Part shown: positions 11,892 through 24,835 of the stretch, in pieces
Position numbering within the stretch: the stretch's first letter is position 1
How the letters are laid out: each line of letters starts with the position of its first letter
From: Hydractinia symbiolongicarpus
Taxonomy: Eukaryota > Cnidaria > Hydrozoa > Anthoathecata > Hydractiniidae
Reading direction: 5' to 3'
Length of the DNA: 64,000 nucleotides
Assembly: GCF_029227915.1 (NCBI RefSeq)
Contig: NC_079884.1
Coordinates: forward strand, 5,458,001-5,522,000
The notes under the pieces: generated by a model
Told to the model about the DNA's origin: nothing
The model's database searches: none
Seen by the model: only the letters and a program-made list of their open reading frames with translations
Translations under genes and position numbers: made by a program

Positions 11892-14440
11892 TGGAAATGA
11901 GTTTACTCACAGGGTACTTTCTTTGTATACATTCGACTATACGGGCCAAGCCCGGGATTTACAGGAAATCGCGGGTTTTCGTTTTCCGGCGATTAAACCT
12001 CTTTCATTAAGCGTCTCATCAAAAATGAAAACATTTTTAAAAACTACAAGTCTCATGCGTTTTAGTGGTGAAAAAAAAATTTAAAAAATCGTTCGGGAAA
12101 TGAGTTTACTCCCTGGGTACTTTCTTTGTATACATTCGACTATACGGGCCAAGCCCTAGATTTACGGGAAAACGCGGGATTTCGTTTGCCGGCGATTAAA
12201 CCTCTTTCATTAAGCGTCTCATCAAAAATGAAAACATTTTTGAAAACTACAAGTCTCATGCGTTTTAGTGGTGAAAAAATAATTTAAAAAATCGTTCGGG
12301 AAATGAGTTTACTCCCTGGGTACTTTCTTTGTATACTTTTGACTATACGGGCCGAGTCCGGGATTTACGGGAAATCGCGGATTTTCGTTTGCCGGCGATT
12401 AAACTTCTTTTATTCAGCGTCCCATCAAATATGAAAATATTTTTGAAAACTACAAGTCTCATGCGTTTAGTGGTAAAAAAATAATATAAAAAATCGTTCG
12501 GGAAATGAGTTTACTCCCTGGGTACTTTCTTTGTATACTTTTGACTATACGGGCCAAGCCCGGGATATACGGGAAATCGCGGGTTTTCGTTTGCCGGCGA
12601 TTAAACTTCTTTTATTCAGCGTCTCATCAAAAATGAAAACATTTTTAAAAACTACAAGTCTTATGCGTTTTAGTGGTGAAAAAATAATTTAAAAAATCGT
12701 TCTGGAAATGAGTTTACTCACAGGGTACTTTCTTTGTATACATTTGACTATACGGGCCAAGCCCGGGATTTCCGGGAAATCGCGGGTTTTCGTTTTCCGG
12801 CGATTAAACTTTTTTTTATTCAGCGTCTCATCAAAAATGAAAACATTTTTAAAAACTACAAGTCTTATGCGTTTTAGTGGTGAAAAAATAATTTAAAAAA
12901 TCGTTCTGGAAATGAGTTTACTCACAGGGTACTTTCTTTATATACATTCGACTATACGTGCCAAGCCCGGGATTTACGGGAAATCGCGGGTTTTCGTTTG
13001 CCGGCGATTAAACTGCTTTTATTCAGCGTCTCATCAAAAATGAAAACATTCTTGAAAACTACAAGTCTCATGCGTTTTAGTGGTGAAATAATAGTTTAAA
13101 AAATCGTTTGGGAAATGAGTTTACTCCCTTGGTACTTTCTTTGTATACTTTTGACTATACGGGCAGAGTCCAGGATTTACGGGAAATCGCAGGTTTTCGT
13201 TTGCCGGCGATTAAACTTCTTTTATTCAGCGTCTCATCAAAAATGAAAACATTTTTAAAAACTGCAAGTCTCATGCGTTTTAGTGGTGAAAAAGTAATTT
13301 AAAAAATCGTTCGGGAAATGAGTTTGCTCCCTGGGTACTTTCTTTGTATACTTTTGACTATACGGGCCAAGCCGGGATTTACGGGAAATCGCGGCTTTTC
13401 GTTTGTCGGCGATTAAACTTTTTTCTATTCAGCGTCTCATCAAAAATGAAAACATTTTTAAAAACTACAAGTCTTATGCGTTTTAGTGGTGAAAAAATAA
13501 TTTAAAAAATCGTTCTGGAAATGAGTTTACTCACAGGGTACTTTCTTTGTATACATTCGACTATACGGGCCAAGCCCGGGATTTACAGGAAATCGCGGGT
13601 TTTCGTTTTCCGGCGATTAAACCTCTTTCATTAAGCGTCTCATCAAAAATGAAAACATTTTTAAAAACTACAAGTCTCATGCGTTTTAGTGGTGAAAAAA
13701 AAATTTAAAAAATCGTTCGGGAAATGAGTTTACTCCCTGGGTACTTTCTTTGTATACATTCGACTATACGGGCCAAGCCCTAGATTTACGGGAAAACGCG
13801 GGATTTCGTTTGCCGGCGATTAAACCTCTTTCATTAAGCGTCTCATCAAAAATGAAAACATTTTTGAAAACTACAAGTCTCATGCGTTTTAGTGGTGAAA
13901 AAATAATTTAAAAAATCGTTCGGGAAATGAGTTTACTCCCTGGGTACTTTCTTTGTATACTTTTGACTATACGGGCCGAGTCCGGGATTTACGGGAAATC
14001 GCGGATTTTCGTTTGCCGGCGATTAAACTTCTTTTATTCAGCGTCCCATCAAATATGAAAATATTTTTGAAAACTACAAGGCTCATGCGTTTAGTGGTAA
14101 AAAAATAATATAAAAAATCGTTCGGGAAATGAGTTTACTCCCTGGGTACTTTCTTTGTATACTTTTGACTATACGGGCCAAGCCCGGGATATACGGGAAA
14201 TCGCGGGTTTTCGTTTGCCGGCGATTAAACTTCTTTTATTCAGCGTCTCATCAAAAATGAAAACATTTTTAAAAACTACAAGTCTTATGCGTTTTAGTGG
14301 TGAAAAAATAATTTAAAAAATCGTTCTGGAAATGAGTTTACTCACAGGGTACTTTCTTTGTATACATTTGACTATACGGGCCAAGCCCGGGATTTCCGGC
14401 AAATCGCGGGTTTTCGTTTTCCGGCGATTAAACCTCTTTC
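11892..14440 (+). repeat. 8-mer higher-order repeat (1624 bp), one full and one partial copy
   Basis: The unit 11892-13515 is repeated from 13516 to about 14.44 kb. Markers at a distance of 1624 bp are aagccctagattta (12151, 13775) and gtatacatttgac (12736, 14360). A 9-monomer relationship also exists locally: the class B start near 10880 matches 12703, and the class C monomer at 11284 matches 13110, at about 1826 bp. Confidence 0.82.
12703..12906 (+). repeat. Representative class B monomer (204 bp, T-run expanded)
   Basis: Class B starts with tggaaatgagtttactcacagg (tcacagg instead of tccctgg). Many copies have a lengthened T-run in aaacttttttttattcag, which accounts for the extra base. The ctcacagg start is seen from 1 to about 41.7 kb and not to the right of that. 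Several class B copies also carry acattcgactatacggg like class A; this one reads acatttgac. Confidence 0.8.
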
Positions 14441-17163
14441 ATTAAGCGTCTCATCAAAATTGAAAACATTTTTGAAAACTACAAGTTTCATGCGTTTTAG
14501 TGGTGAAAAAAAAATTTAAAAAATCGTTCGGGAAATGAGTTTACTCCCTGGGTACTTTCTTTGTATACTTTTGACTATACGGGCCAAGCCCGGGATTTAC
14601 GAGAAATCGCGGGTTTTCGTTTGCCGGCGATTAAACTGCTTTTATTCAGCGTCTCATCAAAAATGAAAACATTCTTGAAAACTACAAGTCTCATGAGTTT
14701 TAGTGGTGACATAATAATTTAAAAAATCGTTTGGGAAATGAGTTTACTCCCTGGGTACGTTCTTTGTATACTTTTGACTATACGGGCCGAGTCCGGGACT
14801 TAGGGAAATCGCAGGTTTTCGTTTGCCGGCGATTAAACTGCTTTTATTCAGCGTCTCATCAAAAATGAGAACATTTTTGAAAACTACAAGTCTCATGCGT
14901 TTTAGTGGTGAAAAAGTAATTTAAAAAATCGTTCGGGAAATGAGTTTACTCCCTGGGTACTTTCTTTGTATACTTTTGACTATACGGGCCAAGCCCGGGA
15001 TTTACGGGAAATCGCGGGTTTTCGTTTGCCGGCGATTAAACTTCTTTTATTCAGCGTCCCATCAAATATGAAAATATTTTTAAAAACTGCAAGTCTAATG
15101 CGTTTAGTGGTAAAAAAATAATATAAAAAATTGTTCGGGAAATGAGTTTACTCCCTGGGTACTTTCTTTGTATACTTTTGACTATACGGGCCAAGCCCGG
15201 GATATACGGGAAATCGCGGGTTTTCGTTTGCCAGCGATTAAACTTCTTTTATTCAGCGTCTCATCAAAAATGAAAACATTTTTAAAAACTACAAGTCTTA
15301 TGCGTTTTAGTGGTGAAAAAATAATTTAAAAAATCGTTCTGGAAATGAGTTTACTCCCTGGGTACTTTCTTTGTATACTTTTGACTATACGGGCCGAGTC
15401 CGGGATTTAGGGAGATCGCAGGTTTTCGTTTGCCAGCGATTAAACTTCTTTTATTCAGCGTCTCATCAAAAATGAAAACATTTTTAAAAACTACAGGTCT
15501 TATGCGTTTTAGTGGTGAAAAAATAATTTAAAAAATCGTTCTGGAAATGAGTTTACTCACAGGGTACTTTCTTTATATACATTCGACTATACGTGCCAAG
15601 CCCGGGATTTACGGGAAATCGCGGGTTTTCGTTTGCCGGCGATTAAACTGCTTTTATTCAGCGTCTCATCAAAAATGAAAACATTCTTGAAAACTACAAG
15701 TCTCATGCGTTTTAGTGGTGAAATAATAATTTAAAAAATCGTTTGGGAAATGAGTTTACTCCCTTGGTACTTTCTTTGTATACTTTTGCCTATACGGGCA
15801 GAGTCCAGGATTTACGGGAAATCGCAGGTTTTCGTTTGCCGGCGATTAAACTTCTTTTATTCAGCGTCTCATCAAAAATGAAAACATTTTTAAAAACTGC
15901 AAGTCTCATGGGTTTTTGTGGTGAAAAAGTAATTTAAAAAATCGTTCGGGAAATGAGTTTGCTCCCTGGGTACTTTATTTGTATACTTTTGACTATACGG
16001 GCCAAGCCGGGATTTACGGGAAATCGCGGGTTTTCGTTTTCCGGCGATTAAACCTCTTTCATTAAGCGTCTCATCAAAAATGAAAACATTTTTGAAAACT
16101 ACAAGTCTCATGCGTTTTAGTGGTGAAAAAATAATTTAAAAAATCGTTCGGGAAATGAGTTTACTCCCTGGGTACTTTCTTTGTATACTTTTGACTATAC
16201 GGGCCGAGTCCGGGATTTACGGGAAATCGCGGATTTTCGATTGCCGGCGATTAAACTTCTTTTATTCAGCGTCCCATCAAATATGAAAATATTTTTGAAA
16301 ACTACAAGTCTCATGCGTTTAGTGGTAAAAAAATAATATAAAAAATCGTTCGGGAAATGAGTTTACTCCCTGGGTACTTTCTTTGTATACTTTTGACTAT
16401 ACGGGCCAAGCCCGGGATATACGGGAAATCGCGGGTTTTCGTTTGCCGGCGATTAAACTTCTTTTATTCAGTGTCTCATGAAAAATGAAAACATTTTTAA
16501 AAACTACAAGTCTTATGCGTTTTAGTGGTGAAAAAATAATTTAAAAAATCGTTCTGGAAATGAGTTTACTCACAGGGTACTTTCTTTGTATACATTCGAC
16601 TATACGGGCCAAGCCCGGGATTTCTGGGAAATCGCGGGTTTTCGTTTTCCGGCGATTAAACCTCTTTCATTAAGCGTCTCATCAAAATTGAAAACATTTT
16701 TGAAAACTACAAGTTTCATGCGTTTTAGTGGTGAAAAAAAAATTTAAAAAATCGTTCGGGAAATGAGTTTACTCCCTGGGTACTTTCTTTGTATACTTTT
16801 GACTATACGGGCCAAGCCCGGGATTTACGGGAAATCGCGGGTTTTCGTTTGCCGGCGATTAAACTGCTTTTATTCAGCGTCTCATCAAAAATGAAAACAT
16901 TTTTGAAAACTACAAGTCTCATGCGTTTTAGTGGTGAAAAAGTAATTTAAAAAATCGTTCGGGAAATGAGTTTACTCCCTGGGTACTTTCTTTGTGTACT
17001 TTTGACTATACGGGCCAAGCCCGGGATTTACGGGAAATCGCGGGTTTTCGTTTGCCGGCGATTAAACTGCTTTTATTCAGCGTCTCATCAAAAATGAAAA
17101 TATTCTTGAAAACTACAAGTCTCTTGCGTTTTAGTGGTGAAATAATAATTTAAAAAATCGTTT

Positions 17164-17336
17164 GGGAAATGAGTTTACTCCCTGGGTACTTTCTTTGTAT
17201 ACTTTTGACTATACGGCCGAGTTCAGGATTTGGATTTACGGGAAATCGCAGGTTTTCGTTTGCCGGCGATTAAACTTCTTTTGTTTTATTAGTCTTATGC
17301 GTTTTAGTGGTGAAAAAATAATTTAAAAAATCGTTC
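17164..17336 (+). repeat. Rearranged 173-bp monomer
   Basis: This monomer has three changes. One G is missing in cggccgag. A 6-bp tandem duplication ggatttggattt lies at 17226-17237. At 17283-17291 the nine bases gttttatta stand where 44 bases of the normal monomer, from the attcagcg landmark to ctacaa, should be. The sum (203-1+6-35) gives the observed 173 bp. A deletion with filler bases is typical of end-joining repair, which is an inference. Confidence 0.88.
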
Positions 17337-19361
17337 GGGAAATGAGTTTACTCACAGGGTACTTTCTTTGTATACTTTTGACTATACGGGCCGAGTCCGG
17401 GATTTACGGGAAATCGCGGATTTTCGTTTGCCGGCGATTAAACTTCTTTTATTCAGCGTCCCATCAAATATGAAAATATTTTTGAAAACTACAAGTCTCA
17501 TGCGTTTAGTGGTAAAAAAATAATATAAAAAATCGTTCGGGAAATGAGTTTACTCCCTGGGTACTTTCTTTGTATACTTTTGACTATACGGGCCAAGCCC
17601 GGGATATACGGGAAATCGCGGGTTTTCGTTTGCCAGCGATTAAACTTCTTTTATTCAGCGTCTCATCAAAAATGAAAACATTTTTAAAAACTACAAGTCT
17701 TATGCGTTTTAGTGGTGAAAAAATAATTTAAAAAATCGTTCTGGAAATGAGTTTACTCCCTGGGTACTTTCTTTGTATACTTTTGACTATACGGGCCGAA
17801 TCCGGGATTTAGGGAAATCGCAGGTTTTCGTTTGCCGGCGATTAAACTTCTTTTATTCAGCGTCTCATCAAAAATGAAACCATTTTTAAAAACTACAGGT
17901 CTTATGCGTTTTAGTGGTGAAAAAATAATTTAAAAATCGTTCTGGAAATGAGTTTACTCACAGGGTACTTTCTTTATATACATTCGACTATACGTGCCAA
18001 GCCCGGGATTTACGGGAAATCGCGGGTTTTCGTTTGCCGGCGATTAAACTGCTTTTATTCAGCGTCTCATCAAAAATGAAAACATTCTTGAAAACTACAA
18101 GTCTCATGCGTTTTAGTGGTGAAATAATAATTTAAAAAATCGTTTGGGAAATGAGTTTACTCCCTTGGTACTTTCTTTGTATACTTTTGACTATACGGGC
18201 AGAGTCCAGGATTTACGGGAAATCGCAGGTTTTCGTTTGCCGGCGATTAAACTTCTTTTATTCAGCGTCTCATCAAAAATGAAAACATTTTTAAAAACTA
18301 CAGGTCTTATGCGTTTTAGTGGTGAAAAAATAATTTAAAAAATCGTTCGGGAAATGAGTTTACTCACAGGGTACTTTCTTTGTATACTTTTGACTATACG
18401 GGCCGAGTCCGGGATTTACGGGAAATCGCGGATTTTCGTTTGCCGGCGATTAAACTTCTTTTATTCAGCGTCCCATCAAATATGAAAATATTTTTGAAAA
18501 CTACAAGTCTCATGCGTTTAGTGGTAAAAAAATAATATAAAAAATCGTTCGGGAAATGAGTTTACTCCCTGGGTACTTTCTTTGTATACTTTTGACTATA
18601 CGGGCCAAGCCCGGGATATACGGGAAATCGCTTGTTTTCGTTTGCCAGCGATTAAACTTCTTTTATTCAGCGTCTCATCAAAAATGAAAACATTTTTAAA
18701 AACTACAAGTCTTATGCGATTTAGTGGTGAAAAAATAATTTAAAAAATCGTTCTGGAAATGAGTTTACTCCCTGGGTACTTTCTTTGTATACTTTTGACT
18801 ATACGGGCCGAATCCGGGATTTAGGGAAATCGCAGGTTTTCGTTTGCCGGCGATTAAACTTCTTTTATTCAGCGTCTCATCAAAAATGAAAACATTTTTA
18901 AAAACTACAGGTCTTATGCGTTTTAGTGGTGAAAAAATAATTTAAAAAATCGTTCTGGAAATGAGTTTACTCACAGGGTACTTTCTTTATATACATTCGA
19001 CTATACGTGCCAAGCCCGGGATTTACGGGAAATCGCGGGTTTTCGTTTGCCGGCGATTAAATTGCTTTTATTCAGCGTCTCATCAAAAATGAAAACATTC
19101 TTGAAAACTACAAGTCTCATGCGTTTTAGTGGTGAAATAATAATTTAAAAAATCGTTTGGGAAATGAGTTTACTCCCTTGGTACTTTCTTTGTATACTTT
19201 TGACTATACGGGCAGAGTCCAGGATTTGCGGGAAATCGCAGGTTTTCGTTTGCCGGCGATTAAACTTCTTTTATTCAGCGTGTCATCAAAAATGAAAACA
19301 TTTTTAAAAACTGCAAGTCTCATGCGTTTTAGTGGTGAAAAAGTAATTTAAAAAATCGTTC
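17337..19361 (+). repeat. 5-mer higher-order repeat (1013 bp), two copies
   Basis: Copies are 17337-18348 and 18349-19361, in the order X, Y, Z, B-type, C. The rare marker gccgaatccggg is at 17795 and 18807. The first copy is one base shorter because of tttaaaaatcg near 17.93 kb. The closing class C monomers differ (acaggtcttatg in the first, ctgcaagtctcatg in the second). Confidence 0.86.
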
Positions 19362-20580
19362 GGGAAATGAGTTTGCTTCCTGGGTACTTTCTTTGTATAC
19401 TTTTGACTATACGGGCCAAGCCGGCATTTACGGGAAATCGCGGGTTTTCGTTTGCCGGCGATTAAACTTTTTTTTATTCAGCGTCTCATCAAAAATGAAA
19501 ACATTTTTAAAAACTACAAGTCTTATGCGTTTTAGTGGTGAAAAAATAATTTAAAAAATCGTTCTGGAAATGAGTTTACTCACAGGGTACTTTCTTTGTA
19601 TACATTCGACTATACGGGCCAAGCCCGGGATTTACGGGAAATCGCGGGTTTTCGTTTTCCGGCGATTAAACCTCTTTCATTAAGTGTCTCATCAAAAATG
19701 AAAACATTTTTAAAAAATACAAGTCCCATGCGTTTTAGTGGTGAAAAAAAAATTTAAAAAATCGTTCGGGAAATGCGTTTACTCCCTGGGTACTTTCTTT
19801 GTATACATTCGACTATACGGGCCAAGCCCCGGATTTACGGGAAAACGCGGGATTTCGTTTGCCGGCGATTAAACCTCTTTCATTAAGCGTATCATCAAAA
19901 ATGAAAACATTTTTGAAAACTACAAGTCTCATGCGTTTTAGTGGTGAAAAAATAATTTAAAAAATCGTTCGGGAAATGAGTTTACTCCCTGGGTACTTTC
20001 TTTGTATACTTTTGACTATACGTGCCAAGCCCGGGATTTACGGGAAATCGCGGGTTTTCGTTTGCCGGCGATTAAACTTTTTTTTATTCCACGTCTCATC
20101 AAAAATGAAAACATTTTTAAAAACTACAAGTCTTATGCGTTTTAGTGGTGAAAAAATAATTTAAAAAATCGTTCTGGAAATGAGTTTACTCACAGGGTAC
20201 TTTCTTTGTATACATTCGACTATACGGGCCAAGCCCGGGATTTACGGGAAATCGCGGGTTTTCGTTTTCCGGCGACTAAACCTCTTTCATTAAGCGTCTC
20301 ATCAAAAATGAAAACATTTTTAAAAACTACAAGTCTCATGCGTTTTAGTGGTGAAAAAAAAATTTAAAAAATCGTTCGGGAAATGAGTTTACTCCCTGGG
20401 TACTTTCTTTGTATACATTCGACTATACGGGCCAAGCCCCGGATTTACGGGAAAACGCGGGATTTCGTTTGCCGGCGATTAAACCTCTTTCATTAAGCGT
20501 CTCATCAAAAATGAAAACATTTTTGAAAACTACAAGTCTCATGCGTTTTAGTGGAGAAAAAATTATTGAAAAAATCGTTC
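19362..20580 (+). repeat. 3-mer higher-order repeat (about 610 bp), two copies
   Basis: Copies are 19362-19970 and 19971-20580. Each is a T-run class B-like monomer, then a ctcacagg monomer, then a class A monomer with gccaagccccgg (19821 and 20431). This is a short, clean local duplication. Confidence 0.82.
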
Positions 20581-23500
20581 GGGAAATGAGTTTACTCCCT
20601 GGGTACTTTCTTTGTATACTTTTGACTATAGGGGCCGAGTCCGGGATTTACGGGAAATCGCGGATTTTCGTTTGCCGGCGATTAAACTTCTTTTATTCAG
20701 CGTCCCATCAAATATGAAAATATTTTTGAAAACTACAAGTCTCATGCGTTTAGTGGTAAAAAAATAATATAAAAAATCGTTCGGGAAATGAGTTTACTCC
20801 CTGGGTACTTTCTTTGTATACTTTTGACTATACGGGCCAAGCCCGGAATATACGGAAAATCGCGGGTTTTCGTTTGCCGGCGATTAAACTTCTTTTATTC
20901 AGCGTCTCATCAAAAATGAAAACATTTTTAAAAACTACAAGTCTTATGCGTTTTAGTGGTGAAAAAATAATTTAAAAAATCGTTCTGAAAATGAGTTTAC
21001 TCCCTGGGTACTTTCTTTGTATACTTTTGACTATACGGGCCGAGTCCGGGATTTAGGGAAATCGCAGGTTTTCGTTTGCCGGCGATTAAACTGCTTTTAT
21101 TCAGCGTCTCATCAAAAATGAAAACATTTTTAAAAACTACAAGTCTCATGGGCTTTAGTGGTGAAATAGTAATTTAAAAAATCGTTTGGGAAATGAGTTT
21201 ACTCCCTGGGTACTTTCTTTGTATACTTTTTGACTATACGGGCCAAGCCCGGGATTTACGGGAAATCGCGGGTTTTCGTTTGCCGGCGATTTAACTGCTT
21301 TTATTCAGCGTGTCATCAAAAATGAAAACATTCTTGAAAACTGCAAGTCTCATGCGTTTTAGTGGTGAAATAATAATGTAAAAAATCGTTTGGGAAATGA
21401 ATTTACTCCCTGGGTACTTTCTTTGTATACTTTTGACTATACGGGCCGAGTCCGGGATTTAGGGAAATCGCAGGTTTTCGTTTGCCGGCGATTAAACTGC
21501 TTTTATTCAGCGTCTCATCAAAAATGAAAACATTTTTTGAAAACTACAAGTCTCATGCGTTTTAGTGGTGAAAAAATAATTTAAAAAATCGTTCTGAAAA
21601 TGAGTTTACTCCCTGGGTACTTTCTTTGTATACTTTTGACTATACGGGCCGAGTCCGGGATTTAGGGAAATCGCAGGTTTACGTTTGCCGGCGATTAAAC
21701 TGCTTTTATTCAGCGTCTCATCAAAAATGAAAACATTTTTAAAAACTACAAGTCTCATGCGTTTAGTGGTAAAAAAATAATATAAAAAATCGTTCGGGAA
21801 ATGAATTTACTCCCTGGGTACTTTCTTTGTATACTTTTGACTATACGGGCCAAGCCCGGGATATACGGGAAATCGCGGGTTTTCGTTTGCCGGCGATTAA
21901 ACTTCTTTTATTCAGCGTCTCATCAAAAATGAAAACATTTTTAAAAACTACAAGTCTTATGCGTTTTAGTTGTGAAAAAATAATTTAAAAAATCGTTTTG
22001 AAAATGAGTTTACTCCCTGGATACTTTCTTTGTATACATTCGACTATACGGGCCAAGCCCGGGATTTACGGGAAATCGCGGGTTTTCGTTTTCCGGCGAT
22101 TAAACCTCTTTCATTAAGCGTCTCATCAAAAATGAAAACATTTTTAAAAACTACAAGTCTCATGCGTTTTAGTGGTGAAAAAAAAATTTAAAAAATCGTT
22201 CGGGAAATGAGTTTACTCCCTGGGTACTTTCTTTGTATACATTCGACTATACGGGCCAAGCCCCGGATTTACGGGAAAACGCGGGATTTCGTTTGCCGGC
22301 GATTAAACCTCTTTCATTAAGCGTCTCATCAAAAATGAAAACATTTTTGAAAACTACTAGTCTCATGCGCTTTAGTGGAGAAAAAATAATTGAAAAAATC
22401 GTTTGGGAAATGAGTTTACTCCCTGGGTACTTTCTTTGTATACTTTTGACTATACGGGCCGAGTCCGGGATTTACGGGAAATCGCGGATTTTCGTTTGCC
22501 GGCGATTAAACTTCTTTTATTCAGCGTCCCATCAAATATGAAAATATTTTTGAAAACTACAAGTCTCATGCGTTTAGTGGTAAAAAAATAATATAAAAAA
22601 TCGTTCGGGAAATGAGTTTACTCCCTGGGTACTTTCTTTGTATACTTTTGACTATACGGGCCAAGCCCGGATTATACGCGAAATCGCGGGTTTTCGTTTG
22701 CCGGCGATTAAACTTCTTTTATTCAGCGTCTCATCAAAAATGAAAACATTTTTAAAAACTACAAGTCTTATGCGTTTTAGTGGCGAAAAAATAATTTAAA
22801 AAATCGTTCTGAAAATGAGTTTACTCCCTGGGTACTTTCTTTGTATACTTTTGACTATACGGGCCGAGTCCGGGATTTAGGGAAATCGCAGGTTTTCGTT
22901 TGCCGGCGATTAAACTGCTTTTATTCAGCGTCTCATCAAAAATGAAAACATTTTTAAAAACTACAAGTCTCATGGGCTTTAGTGGTGAAATAGTAATTTA
23001 AAAAATCGTTTGGGAAATGAGTTTACTCCCTGGGTACTTTCTTTGTATACTTTTTGACTATACGGGCCAAGCCCGGGATTTACGGGAAATCGCGGGTTTT
23101 CGTTTGCCGGCGATTTAACTGCTTTTATTCAGCGTGTCATCAAAAATGAAAACATTCTTGAAAACTGCAAGTCTCATGCGTTTTAGTGGTGAAATAATAA
23201 TGTAAAAAATCGTTTGGGAAATGAATTTACTCCCTGGGTACTTTCTTTGTATACTTTTGACTATACGGGCCGAGTCCGGGATTTAGGGAAATCGCAGGTT
23301 TTCGTTTGCCGGCGATTAAACTGCTTTTATTCAGCGTCTCATCAAAAATGAAAACATTTTTTGAAAACTACAAGTCTCATGCGTTTTAGTGGTGAAAAAA
23401 TAATTTAAAAAATCGTTCTGAAAATGAGTTTACTCCCTGGGTACTTTCTTTGTATACTTTTGACTATACGGGCCGAGTCCGGGATTTAGGGAAATCGCAG

Positions 23501-24835
23501 GTTTACGTTTGCCGGCGATTAAACTGCTTTTATTCAGCGTCTCATCAAAAATGAAAACATTTTTAAAAACTACAAGTCTCATGCGTTTAGTGGTAAAAAA
23601 ATAATATAAAAAATCGTTCGGGAAATGAATTTACTCCCTGGGTACTTTCTTTGTATACTTTTGACTATACGGGCCAAGCCCGGGATATACGGGAAATCGC
23701 GGGTTTTCGTTTGCCGGCGATTAAACTTCTTTTATTCAGCGTCTCATCAAAAATGAAAACATTTTTAAAAACTACAAGTCTTATGCGTTTTAGTTGTGAA
23801 AAAATAATTTAAAAAATCGTTTTGAAAATGAGTTTACTCCCTGGATACTTTCTTTGTATACATTCGACTATACGGGCCAAGCCCGGGATTTACGGGAAAT
23901 CGCGGGTTTTCGTTTTCCGGCGATTAAACCTCTTTCATTAAGCGTCTCATCAAAAATGAAAACATTTTTAAAAACTACAAGTCTCATGCGTTTTAGTGGT
24001 GAAAAAAAAATTTAAAAAATCGTTCGGGAAATGAGTTTACTCCCTGGGTACTTTCTTTGTATACATTCGACTATACGGGCCAAGCCCCGGATTTACGGGA
24101 AAACGCGGGATTTCGTTTGCCGGCGATTAAACCTCTTTCATTAAGCGTCTCATCAAAAATGAAAACATTTTTGAAAACTACTAGTCTCATGCGCTTTAGT
24201 GGAGAAAAAATAATTGAAAAAATCGTTTGGGAAATGAGTTTACTCCCTGGGTACTTTCTTTGTATACTTTTGACTATACGGGCCGAGTCCGGGATTTACG
24301 GGAAATCGCGGATTTTCGTTTGCCGGCGATTAAACTTCTTTTATTCAGCGTCCCATCAAATATGAAAATATTTTTGAAAACTACAAGTCTCATGCGTTTA
24401 GTGGTAAAAAAATAATATAAAAAATCGTTCGGGAAATGAGTTTACTCCCTGGGTACTTTCTTTGTATACTTTTGACTATACGGGCCAAGCCCGGATTATA
24501 CGCGAAATCGCGGGTTTTCGTTTGCCGGCGATTAAACTTCTTTTATTCAGCGTCTCATCAAAAATGAAAACATTTTTAAAAACTACAAGTCTTATGCGTT
24601 TTAGTGGCGAAAAAATAATTTAAAAAATCGTTCTGAAAATGAGTTTACTCCCTGGGTACTTTCTTTGTATACTTTTGACTATACGGGCCGAGTCCGGGAT
24701 TTAGGGAAATCGCAGGTTTTCGTTTGCCGGCGATTAAACTGCTCTTATTCAGCGTCTCATCAAAAATGAAAACATTTTTAAAAACTACAAGTCTCATGGG
24801 CTTTAGTGGTGAAATAGTAATTTAAAAAATCGTTT
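20581..24835 (+). repeat. 9-mer higher-order repeat (1824 bp), two full copies plus a third start
   Basis: Copies begin with class X at 20581, 22405 and 24229. Private markers are gtatactttttgac with gccggcgatttaactgc (T-run at 21221 and 23045) and caggtttacgtttgcc (21677 and 23501). The third unit follows the pattern for three monomers, then departs at about 24.83 kb. The same 9-mer resumes in part at 26.44-27.87 kb, with the two markers at 26690 and 27146. Confidence 0.9.
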
